Assembly: GCA_949432885.1 (NCBI GenBank)
Contig: CASQXY010000001.1
Span: 1-64,000 of the forward strand
Direction of reading: 5' to 3'
Origin: an uncultured bacterium
GTDB lineage: Bacteria; Bacillota; Clostridia; Christensenellales; CAG-917
Length of the DNA stretch: 64,000 nucleotides
A program made the translations under genes and the position numbers. The notes under the pieces were generated by a model that saw nothing but the letters and a program-made list of their open reading frames with translations, was not told the origin of the DNA and ran no database searches. Below are positions 55,941 to 64,000 of this stretch, one piece after another. Every line of letters starts with the position of its first letter. Position 1 is the stretch's first letter.

Positions 55941-56273
55941 TTACGCTTGTATGTTATTTAGGATTTCGAGAGCCTTTGCGGCGTCTACGTTCTTATATGT
56001 CGCAACGTCCTTTTCGGGCACGTGAACTTCCACGACAGGTTCGTCTTCGCAATTTCCGAGGCAACCCGTACGCGTCACGCGAACGCCCGCGAGTCCGCGT
56101 TCTTCAATCGCGTCCACCAGCGTGTTGAACACCGTGCGCGCTCCCGCATTCAAGCCGCAGGTGCCCATACCGACTACGATATGTATCTCCTTCTCGGCGT
56201 CGGCATTGTCGCGCAAACCGACGTGCGACCGCATTGCATCTCTGATTGCCATGATATCGGCGATGCTCTTCAT
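55941..56273 (-). CDS. Thioredoxin-like [2Fe-2S] ferredoxin in the hydrogenase operon
   Basis: A 110-residue protein of the thioredoxin-like [2Fe-2S] type. The cluster cysteines are in GMGTCGLNAGA and TRTGCLGNCEDEP. It duplicates the N-terminal domain of HydB and may be an electron carrier or assembly partner of the complex. It overlaps the ATPase-like gene upstream by 4 nt and precedes hydB by 16 nt. Confidence 0.9.
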   Translation of the reverse strand: MKSIADIMAIRDAMRSHVGLRDNADAEKEIHIVVGMGTCGLNAGARTVFNTLVDAIEERGLAGVRVTRTGCLGNCEDEPVVEVHVPEKDVATYKNVDAAKALEILNNIQA

Positions 56274-56797
56274 AAATTTGCTCCTCCATTTTGTCTGATG
56301 AATTTATTGATATCCTCTCTTATCAAGCGAAGCACTCCGCGTGACTGCAACTCTGCCGTCGGCGAAGCGGATTTTAGCTTCTTTGTATCCATTATTTTCG
56401 TTCTGCCGAATATCTCGACCGTCAGCTGAACGTCGTATCCGTCGTCCGCGAGAGTGACCGCAGTCGCTCCCAAATCGCCCAGAACCACGCCTTCTACCCT
56501 GCCGTATTCGGCTGTTACCGTTGTGCCCTTCCCTTTTTGCGAAGAGATTTCCAATCTGCCGTCCGCAAGCCCCGTCTCCTCTTTGAGCAGAGCAAGTCCG
56601 AGACCGGCACCGTTCTTTGTCGACATACCGCTGTCGGTCGCAGCCGAAAGCGTCTTTTCGTCCATACCCTCACCGTCGTCCTCGACCGTGAAGATAATTT
56701 TGCTCTCAGTCGCCTCGACTTTGATTTTAAGCGTCCGCGCACCCGCGTCAATCGAGTTCTGCGCCACATCGCACAAAGCCAGCGAAACCTCTCTCAT
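56270..56797 (-). CDS. Histidine-kinase-type ATPase (HATPase) in the hydrogenase operon
   Basis: A 175-residue protein with a GHKL ATPase domain: N-box ALCDVAQNSIDAGA, G1 VEDDGEGM, and the GAGLGLALLKEE loop. There is no sensor, dimerisation or phospho-acceptor domain, so it is not a complete kinase. Such genes recur within hydABC operons of clostridia with an unknown role, perhaps regulatory or assembly. About 65 residues follow the ATPase core. It sits 6 nt after hydC. Confidence 0.88.
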   Translation of the reverse strand: MREVSLALCDVAQNSIDAGARTLKIKVEATESKIIFTVEDDGEGMDEKTLSAATDSGMSTKNGAGLGLALLKEETGLADGRLEISSQKGKGTTVTAEYGRVEGVVLGDLGATAVTLADDGYDVQLTVEIFGRTKIMDTKKLKSASPTAELQSRGVLRLIREDINKFIRQNGGANL

Positions 56798-56803
56798 AGG
56801 TCG

Positions 56804-57310
56804 TCACATCGCCTGATATTTCGCAACAATATCGGGAATATCCTTGACGGTCAGCTTTCCGTAAACTTCGTTGTTCACCGTCATAACGGGAGCAAGACCG
56901 CAACAGCCTACGCATCTGGTGGACGCAATGGAATACCTGCCGTCCGAGGATGTCTCTCCGTCTTTGAGGTTGAGACACTCCTCCAGCTTAGCGACGACGT
57001 CGCCAGAGCCCTTGACGTAGCATGCCGTACCGAGACAGACGCCGAAAGCGTACGAGCCCTGCGGATTCAGTGTGAACTGCGAGTAAAAAGTCGCCACGCC
57101 GAACACCTCTTCGAGAGACACACCCATCTCTTCTGCGATAATCGTCTGCACCTCAATGGGCAGATAGCCGTAAATCGCCTGCGCTCTTTGCAATGCAGTC
57201 ATAACGCTGGGATGCTCGGACGAATTGATTTCTTCCAAAACCTGTCTCAACTGCGCTTCTTGTTCCGCCGTGCCTTTGAAAGCAACGGTCGTGAGTTTGA
57301 TTTTTGACAT
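56804..57310 (-). CDS. hydC: HydC, NuoE-like [2Fe-2S] subunit of the hydrogenase
   Basis: A 168-residue thioredoxin-like [2Fe-2S] protein. The cluster ligands are in CLGTACYVKGS and STRCVGCCGLAP. It passes electrons between HydB and HydA. It is the first gene of the operon, with GGAGG before the ATG. Confidence 0.95.
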   Translation of the reverse strand: MSKIKLTTVAFKGTAEQEAQLRQVLEEINSSEHPSVMTALQRAQAIYGYLPIEVQTIIAEEMGVSLEEVFGVATFYSQFTLNPQGSYAFGVCLGTACYVKGSGDVVAKLEECLNLKDGETSSDGRYSIASTRCVGCCGLAPVMTVNNEVYGKLTVKDIPDIVAKYQAM

Positions 57311-57345
57311 AAGTTCCTCCGTGTAATATAAACGCTTGTACAGTC

Positions 57346-57374
57346 ATTCTAACACATTCGGGAAATACTTGCAA
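57346..57374 (-). promoter_or_regulatory. Promoter of the hydrogenase operon
   Basis: On the minus strand TTGCAA (57369-57374), 17 nt, TAGAAT (57346-57351), with a leader of about 28 nt before hydC. No operator such as a Rex site was recognised with confidence. Confidence 0.6.
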
Positions 57375-57480
57375 TAGTATAAATATAAAATATATAGAAC
57401 TGTGTTAGGAGATTTAATCCAAAAATTATGCTTCGGCATATACGTTTTAAGCGGCAAATATGTGTGCGGAGACTTATATG

Positions 57481-57509
57481 AAAACCGCCGCAAATTTTGC
57501 GGCGGTTTT
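57481..57509. terminator. Bidirectional rho-independent terminator after nadE
   Basis: A long stem aaaaccgccgcaaa/tttgcggcggtttt lies between nadE and the hydrogenase promoter; the sequence is nearly a perfect palindrome. The rest of 57375-57571 holds no gene that I can see. Confidence 0.85.
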
Positions 57510-57571
57510 ATATTTGCGGATAAAACCGATATTCTAAACGACTAAAATTGCAATAAATCAAATTCGAGAAT

Positions 57572-58324
57572 TCATTTATCTTCTGTGAAAACGAGCGGCA
57601 TTCTTCTTTTGTGCGCGGTCGAAGACCGAGCTTTTTCGATTTTTCCTGCGATTTCTCGGGAAACGCTTCCGCCGCGGAGATAAGCGTCCACGTCCGCATA
57701 TTTCAGACCCAGTTCGTCCTCGTCCGTCTGCCCTTGATAAAGTCCTGCCGAGGGAGCCTTGCTCACTATGTTTTCGGGCGCTCCGAGATAGCGCAGGTGT
57801 TCGTACACCTCCCCCACCGTAAGGTCGGATATTGGGTTGAAATCGCACGCGCCGTCTCCCCATTTAGTGAAATAGCCGAGCGTGGTTTCGTCCAGATTTC
57901 CCGTCCCCGCGACGAGATAACCTCTCGCCTGTCCGAGCGCATACAGCGTAATCATTCTGAGTCTTGGATTTATGTTCACTCCCGCCATTTTTACGTTATG
58001 TTCGCCCGCGGCGTCCTCGGACAGTCTTTCTCCGAGGGCTTTTATCAAAGCCTCCTTCGTATCGCTCAAGTCTATTTGGATTTGCCTTATACCGAACCGC
58101 TCGCCCGCAGCAATCGCGTCGTCGCGGTCGCTTCCGTAATTCAGACTCGACTGACAGGGCATAATAACTCCGAGCACGTTATCCGTGGCGCGTTTGCACA
58201 GCGCTCCTACAAGGGTGCAGTCCTTTCCTCCGCTGTTGCCGTAAATAACTCCCTTGGCGCCCGTGCGTTCAAGCAAGTCTTTTATCCATTTCACTCGTCT
58301 TTCCACCGATACAGCAACGTCCAT
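57572..58324 (-). CDS. nadE: Ammonia-dependent NAD synthase
   Basis: A 250-residue NAD synthetase without a glutaminase domain. The PP-loop reads NSGGKDC (Cys for the usual last Ser) and GTGNLDETTLGYFTKWGDG is the NAD-adenylate site. It amidates nicotinate adenine dinucleotide with ammonia, completing the NAD pathway to which nadD (14.8 kb) belongs. I start at 58324, after a strong GGAGGAG; a 62-residue basic extension of the frame is not supported. Confidence 0.94.
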   Translation of the reverse strand: MDVAVSVERRVKWIKDLLERTGAKGVIYGNSGGKDCTLVGALCKRATDNVLGVIMPCQSSLNYGSDRDDAIAAGERFGIRQIQIDLSDTKEALIKALGERLSEDAAGEHNVKMAGVNINPRLRMITLYALGQARGYLVAGTGNLDETTLGYFTKWGDGACDFNPISDLTVGEVYEHLRYLGAPENIVSKAPSAGLYQGQTDEDELGLKYADVDAYLRGGSVSREIAGKIEKARSSTAHKRRMPLVFTEDK

Positions 58325-58529
58325 ATACGTCTCCTCCGCTACATGCGCATAAATGATATCAAAGCGGAGCGCGTCTCCGCCGCGATAATTATATCTCATT
58401 TTGCGCCTCTTACAACTTTTTTCAACGAAAAACCGATTTTTTTTGTATTTTTGTGGCTTGCGACCATTCAAAAACCGTTTTTTTACGCAAATTTCATCCG
58501 AAAATTCCATTTTTTAGCAAATTCACTAT

Positions 58530-58558
58530 TGAAATCTTATTTTTAAGGATATATAATT
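58530..58558 (+). promoter_or_regulatory. Promoter of gldA-dhaKL
   Basis: TTGAAA (58530-58535), 17 nt, TATAAT (58553-58558), giving a leader of about 30 nt with AAGGAG before the gldA ATG. The remainder of the 268-nt divergent gap is AT-rich with no gene. Confidence 0.7.
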
Positions 58559-58593
58559 GATTTATCAAAAAACCTCTAAATAAGGAGAACATT

Positions 58594-59745
58594 ATGAGAA
58601 AAGCATTTATTTGCCCCACCAAGTACGTCCAAGGCGAGGACGAGCTCCTCAATCTCGGATATTTTGTCAGAACATTCGGTAAAAAAGCGCTGCTTATTGC
58701 CGACTCTTTCGCTCTCAACCTTGTCAAAGACAAGCTCGAAGCGACGCAGAAAAAATTCGGCGTTGAATTTGTAGTAAGCGACCTTTTCAAAGGCGAATGC
58801 TCTCGCGGCGCCGTCAAAGCTCTGCAAGAGTTCGCAAAAGCCAACAAATGCGCTTGCACGATAGGTCTCGGCGGCGGTAAGGCAATCGACACTTCCAAGT
58901 GCGTGGCTGCGGGCAACAGCCTCATCATCTGCCCCACAATCGCGGCAACCGACGCTCCCACGTCCCACTCCGCGGTTCTCTACACTGACGACCATCACTT
59001 TGACGATTACGCATATTTCAGACAGAGCCCGAGCGTCGTACTTATCGACACGACGGTCATTGCAAACGCTCCCACTCGCTTCCTCGTAAGCGGTATGGGC
59101 GACGCGCTTTCAACGTACTTCGAGGCAAGAGCGAACGTAAAGTCCTGCTCCAACGTCAACGCGGGTCTTCCCTGCGGCGCAAACCGCACAAAGGGAACTA
59201 TGCTCGGCTACGGCACAATGGCGGCTTTCGCGCTCGCCGAGCTGTGCTATAAGACCCTTCTTTCCGACGGCGCGAAGGCAAAAGCGGCTTGCGATATGAA
59301 CTGCGTTACTCCCGCGTTCGAGAAAATCGTCGAAACCAACATCCTCCTCTCGGGTCTCGGCTTCGAGAGCGGCGGACTTGCGGCGGCGCACGCAATCCAC
59401 GACGGACTCACCCTGCTCCCCGCGCACACCAAGTATTATCACGGCGAAATGGTCGCGTTCGGCACAATCTGCCAGCTCGTCCTTGAAAACAGCCCCGAAG
59501 AAGAGCTTTACGAAGTGCTCAACTTCTGCGACGAAGTCGGTCTGCCCGTATGCCTCAAAGATTTGGGTACAGACGAAGTCAGCGACGAGCTCCTCACTCA
59601 GATTGCGGAAAAGACCTGCATTCCCGACGAGTCCATTCACAACATGCCCTTCCCCGTCACGGTAGATATGGTCAAAGCGGCCATCAAGACGGCGGACAAA
59701 CTCGGTCACGATTTCAAGTACGGTTGCGACTGCGAGTGTTGCTGA
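58594..59745 (+). CDS. gldA: Glycerol dehydrogenase
   Basis: A 383-residue iron/zinc-dependent alcohol dehydrogenase of the GldA family. NAD-binding GLGGGKAIDTSK; metal ligands in GMGDALSTYFEA (Asp), AHAIHDGL (His) and HTKYYHGEM (His). It oxidises glycerol to dihydroxyacetone, which DhaKL downstream phosphorylates. Codon use is heavily biased to CTC, GGC and AAC, pointing to high expression. The C-terminus is Cys-rich (YGCDCECC), which is unusual. dhaKL follows after 119 nt. Confidence 0.95.
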   Translation: MRKAFICPTKYVQGEDELLNLGYFVRTFGKKALLIADSFALNLVKDKLEATQKKFGVEFVVSDLFKGECSRGAVKALQEFAKANKCACTIGLGGGKAIDTSKCVAAGNSLIICPTIAATDAPTSHSAVLYTDDHHFDDYAYFRQSPSVVLIDTTVIANAPTRFLVSGMGDALSTYFEARANVKSCSNVNAGLPCGANRTKGTMLGYGTMAAFALAELCYKTLLSDGAKAKAACDMNCVTPAFEKIVETNILLSGLGFESGGLAAAHAIHDGLTLLPAHTKYYHGEMVAFGTICQLVLENSPEEELYEVLNFCDEVGLPVCLKDLGTDEVSDELLTQIAEKTCIPDESIHNMPFPVTVDMVKAAIKTADKLGHDFKYGCDCECC

Positions 59746-59864
59746 TTGAATTTCGGATACTTTTCCGCTTCGGCGGAGGAGTATCTTACTGATATAAAAA
59801 AACTCAAAATCGGAAAATTGGCAGGAGCGCTCACGCGCTCATTGCTTTGATAAGGAGACAGATT

Positions 59865-61691
59865 ATGAAAAAAATTATGAATACCCCCGAAACCTTTGTG
59901 TACGATATGTGCCACGGGCTTGCGGCGGCTCATCCAGAACTTGAATTCGTAGAGAAATTTAAAATAGTCAAGAAAAAAGAAATCGACGACAACAAAGTAA
60001 GCCTTATCTCGGGCGGCGGCAGCGGACACGAACCCGCTCACGCGGGCTTCGTCGGCAAAGGAATGCTTGACGCGGCTGTCTGCGGCGACGTTTTCGCTTC
60101 ACCCTCTCAGGTTCAGGTCTACAATGCCATAAAGAAATGTGCGACGGATAAGGGCGTACTGCTCATCATCAAAAACTACTCCGGCGACTGCATGAACTTC
60201 AACAACGCCATGTCCGACGCTCAGGAAGACGGCATAAAGGTCGACGCGGTTTACGTCAACGACGACATTGCAGTCAAAGACTCCCTCTACACCGTAGGTC
60301 GCAGAGGCGTGGCGGGCACGGTGCTCGTACACAAATGCGCGGGAGCGGCCGCTCAGCAAGGCAAGGAGCTCGAAGAAGTAAAGCGCGTTGCGAACAAAGT
60401 CATAGACAACGTCCGTTCCTTCGGCTTCGCGTTCACGTCCTGTACGGTTCCCGCGGCAGGTCATCCCACCTTTGAAATCGGCGACGACGAAATGGAATTC
60501 GGCGTAGGCATACACGGCGAGCCCGGTCGTTATCGTGAAAAAATCGACTACTCCAAGGGCAGCTTCTCCGACGACCTCTCACGCAGAATCGTCACCGACC
60601 TCGAAGAGGACCTCGCTCTCAAAAAAGGCGAAGAAGTGGTGCTTCTCATAAACGGCTTCGGCGGCACTCCCATGCAGGAGCTTTACATTCTCAACAATTC
60701 CGTCACAAAAGCGCTCGGCGCGGACAGCGTAAAGATTCACCGCACAATCGTAGGCAACTTTATGACCTCCATTGATATGGCGGGAGCTTCTATCACGGTT
60801 CTGCGCGTTGACGAGGAATTGAAGGCTCTTGTCGACTACCCCGTCTCGACCCCCGCTCTCACTTGGGGCGCGGCTATGAGCGAACAGGCGGAAGCGGCTC
60901 TCGAAGCTGTGAAGGCTATCGGCAAGGCGCTCAACATCACTCCTCAGGAAACGGTCGCAAAGAAAGCCAAAAAAGCGGCGGCGGCAGAGGAAGAAGACGC
61001 AAACGCGGTTTATGAGGTGGAAGGCTCTCCCGTAGTGAGCGAGACTATCAACACTGCGGCATTCGTGAAAATTGTAGACAAGATGGCTGACGTAATCATC
61101 GAAAACGAAGTTCCCTTCTGCGAAGCGGACAAGATGGGCGACGGCGACTTCGGTATGTCTATCGCAAAGGGCTTCAAACAGCTCAAAGCTGACTGGGCGA
61201 CGCGCAAGAAAGGCGATATCGGTCAGTTCCTCGTAAGCTGTTCCGAAATCATCAAGGAATACTGCGGCGGCGCGTCCGGTCCTATTTGGGGCTCGGCGTT
61301 CAAGTATGCAGGCAAGTCCATGCTCGGTAAGAAAGAAGTCAATCTCACGGATATCGCTCTCCTCTTCACGGAAGCCAACCGCGGCGTTTACGAAACAGGC
61401 AAAAAGTCTTTCGGTAAGGGCGCGGATATCGGCGACAAGACTTTGGTAGACGCGTTGAAGCCCTGCGCGATTGCGCTTACGGAAGCCGCCAAGGCAGGCA
61501 AGAAGCTCAGAGACGGCCTCGATATCGGCGCACAGGCGGCGCACGAGGGCGCGGAGGCAACCAAGACCCACGTCGCAACTCTCGGCAGAGCGGGCACGGT
61601 CGGTGAACGCAGTATCGGATATCCCGACGCGGGCGCGCACGGTCTCGACGTAATCTTCAATGAGCTTGCGGCTTACGTGAAGACACTGTAA
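59865..61691 (+). CDS. dhaKL: Dihydroxyacetone kinase, DhaK-DhaL fusion
   Basis: A 608-residue ATP-type dihydroxyacetone kinase in one chain. Residues about 1-340 are DhaK: GGGSGHEPAHAGFVGKGML and the substrate-binding H217 in GIHGEPG. An Ala/Lys/Glu-rich linker follows, then DhaL (about 395-608) with the metal site CEADKMGDGDFG and GGASGPIWG. It makes dihydroxyacetone phosphate for glycolysis. Phosphotransferase-type DhaK and DhaL are separate proteins, so this fused form should use ATP. AAGGAGA precedes the ATG at 59865. Confidence 0.95.
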   Translation: MKKIMNTPETFVYDMCHGLAAAHPELEFVEKFKIVKKKEIDDNKVSLISGGGSGHEPAHAGFVGKGMLDAAVCGDVFASPSQVQVYNAIKKCATDKGVLLIIKNYSGDCMNFNNAMSDAQEDGIKVDAVYVNDDIAVKDSLYTVGRRGVAGTVLVHKCAGAAAQQGKELEEVKRVANKVIDNVRSFGFAFTSCTVPAAGHPTFEIGDDEMEFGVGIHGEPGRYREKIDYSKGSFSDDLSRRIVTDLEEDLALKKGEEVVLLINGFGGTPMQELYILNNSVTKALGADSVKIHRTIVGNFMTSIDMAGASITVLRVDEELKALVDYPVSTPALTWGAAMSEQAEAALEAVKAIGKALNITPQETVAKKAKKAAAAEEEDANAVYEVEGSPVVSETINTAAFVKIVDKMADVIIENEVPFCEADKMGDGDFGMSIAKGFKQLKADWATRKKGDIGQFLVSCSEIIKEYCGGASGPIWGSAFKYAGKSMLGKKEVNLTDIALLFTEANRGVYETGKKSFGKGADIGDKTLVDALKPCAIALTEAAKAGKKLRDGLDIGAQAAHEGAEATKTHVATLGRAGTVGERSIGYPDAGAHGLDVIFNELAAYVKTL

Positions 61692-61719
61692 GATTTTACG
61701 TGAAGACACTGTAAGATTT
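61674..61719 (+). repeat. 23-bp exact tandem duplication over the dhaKL stop codon
   Basis: The unit tacgtgaagacactgtaag plus attt occurs twice in direct succession (61674-61696 and 61697-61719). The first copy holds the last codons and TAA of dhaKL; the second is in the 3' UTR. It looks like a recent slippage event. Confidence 0.95.
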
Positions 61720-61735
61720 ATCGGCTTAAAAATAG

Positions 61736-61758
61736 AACCCGTCAAAAAGACGGGTTTT
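61736..61758 (+). terminator. Rho-independent terminator after dhaKL
   Basis: aacccgtc-aaaaa-gacgggtt is followed by ttatttttgtatttttt, a strong plus-strand U-tract. Confidence 0.9.
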
Positions 61759-62081
61759 ATTTTTGTATTTTTTCTAATTTTGCTGAGTTGTATTATGTTA
61801 ACTTCTATTGAATCGAACCTGCTTATTTGAAATATTCGTTATTTGCGCTTTCGGATTGCGTGCAACGCCCAGTTTATGCGGTCTGCGCCGCGACGTACTC
61901 CTCTCGTTTAAGCTCGGGTTGTCGTTTTCATTCTACTCGTATGCTTTATGCCGGAAGTTATTTTATTCATTGGAGCGGCTGTCGCGCTCTTCCATTCTAT
62001 ACTGTTCGGAATCTTTGCGTATAAAAAATCCCAATGATTTTATGGAAAAATTTATGGATGAAAATAAATATATGGATAATC
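61759..62081. other. Gene-free stretch
   Basis: No gene is convincing here. A plus-strand open frame from 61808 to 62251 has Cys/Ser-rich, family-less sequence and runs through the metA terminator into metA antisense, so it was not called. No RNA gene or repeat was recognised. Confidence 0.6.
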
Positions 62082-62113
62082 AAGTAAAGCCCGCGGCAAT
62101 GCGGGCTTTACTT
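62082..62113. terminator. Rho-independent terminator after metA
   Basis: The 13-bp stem aagtaaagcccgc/gcgggctttactt with a 6-nt loop lies 36 nt after the metA stop; both flanks are A/T-rich. Confidence 0.8.
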
Positions 62114-62149
62114 AACGAATTTCTAGTGTGTTTCAAATTTATACCTCTC

Positions 62150-63052
62150 TCAGAGCTGATAAGGCGTGACCTGATATACGTAATAATTAAGCCAATTGTT
62201 GAACAGCAGATTTGCCGTCGACTTCCATTTCATATCCACCTTGGACATTGACGAATCGCTGAAATAGTTGACGGGAGGCTCTATCGTAAGCCCTTTTGCC
62301 AGGTCGCGCAGATATTCGTTCTGCAACGTAAATCTGTCGTACTCGCTGTGTCCCGTAAAGAAGAAGCTGCGATTGTCATTGGTTTTTGCGATAAGGACTC
62401 CCGCTTCGTCGGATTCGGCGAGGACCGCTATATCGGGATGCTTGCGTACTGCCGCCTCGTCAACCGCAGTATGGCGCGAATTAGGGATATAAAATACGTC
62501 GTCCAAACCTTTGAGCAGAACGTCGTTCTTCGCCGTCGCATATGCGGGGAAAATGCCGAACAGCTTTTTATCGAGAACGCGTTTGCCTATGCCGAATTTG
62601 TGATACAGCGCCGCCTGCGCGCTCCAGCAGATATACACCGTGCTTGTCACGTTTTTCTGCGCGAAATCCATAATCGATTTCAGTTCCTGCCAGTATTTAA
62701 CGTCTTCAAATCGTATAGTCTCAACAGGCGCACCCGTCACAATCATTCCGTCGAATTTCATATCGCGCACTTCGGCGAGATTCTTGTAGAACCTGTCCAT
62801 ATGCTCGTGCGGGGTATGAGTCGAAGCGTACGTATCCGTCTTGATAAACGTCACGTTCACCTGCAAGGAGGAGTTTCCCAGCAGTCGCAAAAGCTGTGTT
62901 TCGGTCGTCTCCTTTGTAGGCATGAGATTGAGAATGGCAATTTCAATCGGGCGTATATCCTGTCTATACGCCCTTTCGCTGTCCATAACAAATATCTTCT
63001 CCTGCTTCAGACTTGCGTATGCAGGCAAGTCGCTGGGTATGATAATCGGCAT
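62150..63052 (-). CDS. metAA: Homoserine O-acetyltransferase (MetA family)
   Basis: A 300-residue MetA-family transferase. The catalytic cysteine is C142 in YICWSAQAALY, and HSEYDR follows near residue 235. Position 111 is Glu (TGAPVET); in this family Glu at 111 is known to specify acetyl-CoA and Gly succinyl-CoA, so the product should be O-acetylhomoserine. That agrees with the O-acetylhomoserine sulfhydrylase gene upstream on the same strand. AAGGA precedes the ATG. Confidence 0.94.
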   Translation of the reverse strand: MPIIIPSDLPAYASLKQEKIFVMDSERAYRQDIRPIEIAILNLMPTKETTETQLLRLLGNSSLQVNVTFIKTDTYASTHTPHEHMDRFYKNLAEVRDMKFDGMIVTGAPVETIRFEDVKYWQELKSIMDFAQKNVTSTVYICWSAQAALYHKFGIGKRVLDKKLFGIFPAYATAKNDVLLKGLDDVFYIPNSRHTAVDEAAVRKHPDIAVLAESDEAGVLIAKTNDNRSFFFTGHSEYDRFTLQNEYLRDLAKGLTIEPPVNYFSDSSMSKVDMKWKSTANLLFNNWLNYYVYQVTPYQL

Positions 63053-63125
63053 AATTTTATCCTTATTACATCTCTATGCGGCATTTATCCTTAGATTTGT
63101 GCAGATAAACTCCGCAATTTGCAAT

Positions 63126-64000
63126 TTACAGTCTTTCCAGCGCCTGTTTTATGTCGTCGATAAGGTCCTGTGCGTTCTCGATTCCGCACGACAGGCGCAC
63201 AAGGTCGGGAGACACGCCCGCGGCATAAAGCTCCTCGTCGGTCATCTGACGGTGGGTTGCGCTTGCGGGATGCAGACAGCAACTGCGCGCGTCCGCTACG
63301 TGAGTCTCTATTGCGATGAGTTTCAGATTTTTCATAAACTCTTCCGCAGCCGCGCGTCCGCCCTTGACGCCGAAGCTGACGACGCCGCAGGTGCCGTTCG
63401 GGCAATACTTTTTCGCAAGCGCATAATTGGCGTCCCCTTCGAGTTCGGGATAAACGACCCAGCTTATTTTGTCGCTTTCGCTAAGGAAACGCGCCACTTT
63501 CAGACCGTTCTCCGCATGGCGCGCCATTCTGACGTGCAGACTTTCGAGCCCGAGATTGAGCAGAAATGCGTTCTGAGGACTCTGTATAGAGCCGAAATCG
63601 CGCATAAGCTGCGCCGTGCACTTTGTAATGAACGCGCCCTCTTTGCCGAATCTTTCCGCATATGTAACGCCGTGATAGCTGTCGTCGGGAGTGCAGAGCC
63701 CCGCGAACTTGTCTGCGTGCGCCATCCAATCGAATCTGCCTGCGTCAACTATCGCGCCTCCCACAGCCGCGCCGTGACCGTCCATATATTTGGTCGTAGA
63801 ATGAGTGACTATATCCGCGCCCCACTCTATGGGTCTGCAATGCACGGGGGTAGCAAACGTGTTGTCTACGATAATAGGAACGCCGTTTTTGTGCGCCACG
63901 TCCGCAAACAGCTCTATATCGAACATCGTAAGCGCGGGATTTGCGATTGTCTCGGCAAATATCGCTTTGGTGTTCGGGCGTATCGCGGCTTGAATCTCCT
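63126..64000 (-). CDS. metY: O-acetylhomoserine sulfhydrylase (partial, 5' end outside window)
   Basis: The frame is open to the window edge; 291 codons are visible and the N-terminal third is missing. It is a Cys/Met metabolism PLP enzyme: IANPALTMFDIELFADVAH, VDNTFATP, the PLP-lysine segment THSTTKYMDGHG, and the C-terminal LVRLSCGIENAQDLIDDI. It makes homocysteine from O-acetylhomoserine and sulfide. It lies 73 nt upstream of metA, completing a two-gene methionine route. Confidence 0.95.
   Translation of the reverse strand, partial: EIQAAIRPNTKAIFAETIANPALTMFDIELFADVAHKNGVPIIVDNTFATPVHCRPIEWGADIVTHSTTKYMDGHGAAVGGAIVDAGRFDWMAHADKFAGLCTPDDSYHGVTYAERFGKEGAFITKCTAQLMRDFGSIQSPQNAFLLNLGLESLHVRMARHAENGLKVARFLSESDKISWVVYPELEGDANYALAKKYCPNGTCGVVSFGVKGGRAAAEEFMKNLKLIAIETHVADARSCCLHPASATHRQMTDEELYAAGVSPDLVRLSCGIENAQDLIDDIKQALERL

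Noticed and set aside
61808..62251. 147-residue plus-strand open frame downstream of dhaKL
   Set aside because: It crosses the metA terminator and ends antisense in metA; composition is not protein-like and no ribosome site is seen.
63053..63125. SAM riboswitch upstream of metA
   Set aside because: The 73-nt gap has no SAM-I-type core; any leader for the pair would be upstream of metY, outside the window.

Overview
The window looks like core chromosome of a strictly anaerobic, fermentative, Gram-positive-type bacterium of the Bacillota, most likely class Clostridia. The evidence is the set of classical firmicute gene neighbourhoods (yggS-sepF-lspA-rluD, yifB-dprA-topA-trmFO-hslVU, uvrC-murB-PHP-whiA-dnaE-pfkA), an NADH-linked [FeFe]-hydrogenase, an NfnAB transhydrogenase, SipW-type signal peptidases and a PdaB-like deacetylase. 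Base composition is moderate. I place it no lower than Clostridia; a Christensenellales-like lineage is a guess from gene style. I saw no tRNA, rRNA, CRISPR array, transposase or prophage gene.

Layout. 0.2-6.4 kb (minus strand): cell-division and envelope housekeeping genes with an alpha-galactosidase, an SSB protein and a polysaccharide deacetylase. 7.7-13.8 kb (minus): an FMN-riboswitch-led run encoding a RibU-TsaE fusion, TsaB, RimI, a hydrolase, a membrane-anchored MurF-like ligase and Ddl. 14.4-21 kb: RsfS, a NadD-YqeK fusion, a plus-strand membrane protein, then nth-nfnA-nfnB-obg. 21-24.7 kb: a DUF3343 protein and a cysteine-desulfurase-like enzyme, then an S8 protease beside two unknown small genes. 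24.7-36.2 kb (minus): glyA, trxA, an RseC-like gene, hisS, hslUV, trmFO, topA, dprA, yifB. 36.4-42.4 kb (minus): the most unusual locus, two SipW-like signal peptidases flanking a membrane-anchored McrB-type AAA+ ATPase and a DUF2357-like protein. 42.8-52.2 kb (minus): pfkA, dnaE, whiA, PHP, murB, uvrC. 52.4-57.3 kb (minus): the bifurcating hydrogenase operon. 57.6-61.7 kb: nadE, then plus-strand gldA-dhaKL for glycerol/dihydroxyacetone use. 62.1 kb to the end (minus): metA and metY for methionine synthesis by the O-acetylhomoserine route.

How it works together. HydABC and NfnAB together would balance NADH, NADPH and reduced ferredoxin around glycolysis (pfkA) and glycerol/DHA fermentation (gldA, dhaKL), with H2 as electron sink. 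The FMN riboswitch puts riboflavin uptake, tRNA t6A synthesis and possibly peptidoglycan precursor synthesis on one leader. Several operon heads (the 6.5-kb membrane gene, nadD-yqeK, nth, murB, uvrC) have a promoter -10 box only 6-7 nt before the start codon and no Shine-Dalgarno sequence, so leaderless mRNAs appear to be a habit of this organism. The best candidate for an undescribed system is the SipW/McrB-type/DUF2357 locus, in which the two signal peptidases share a cytoplasmic tail motif.
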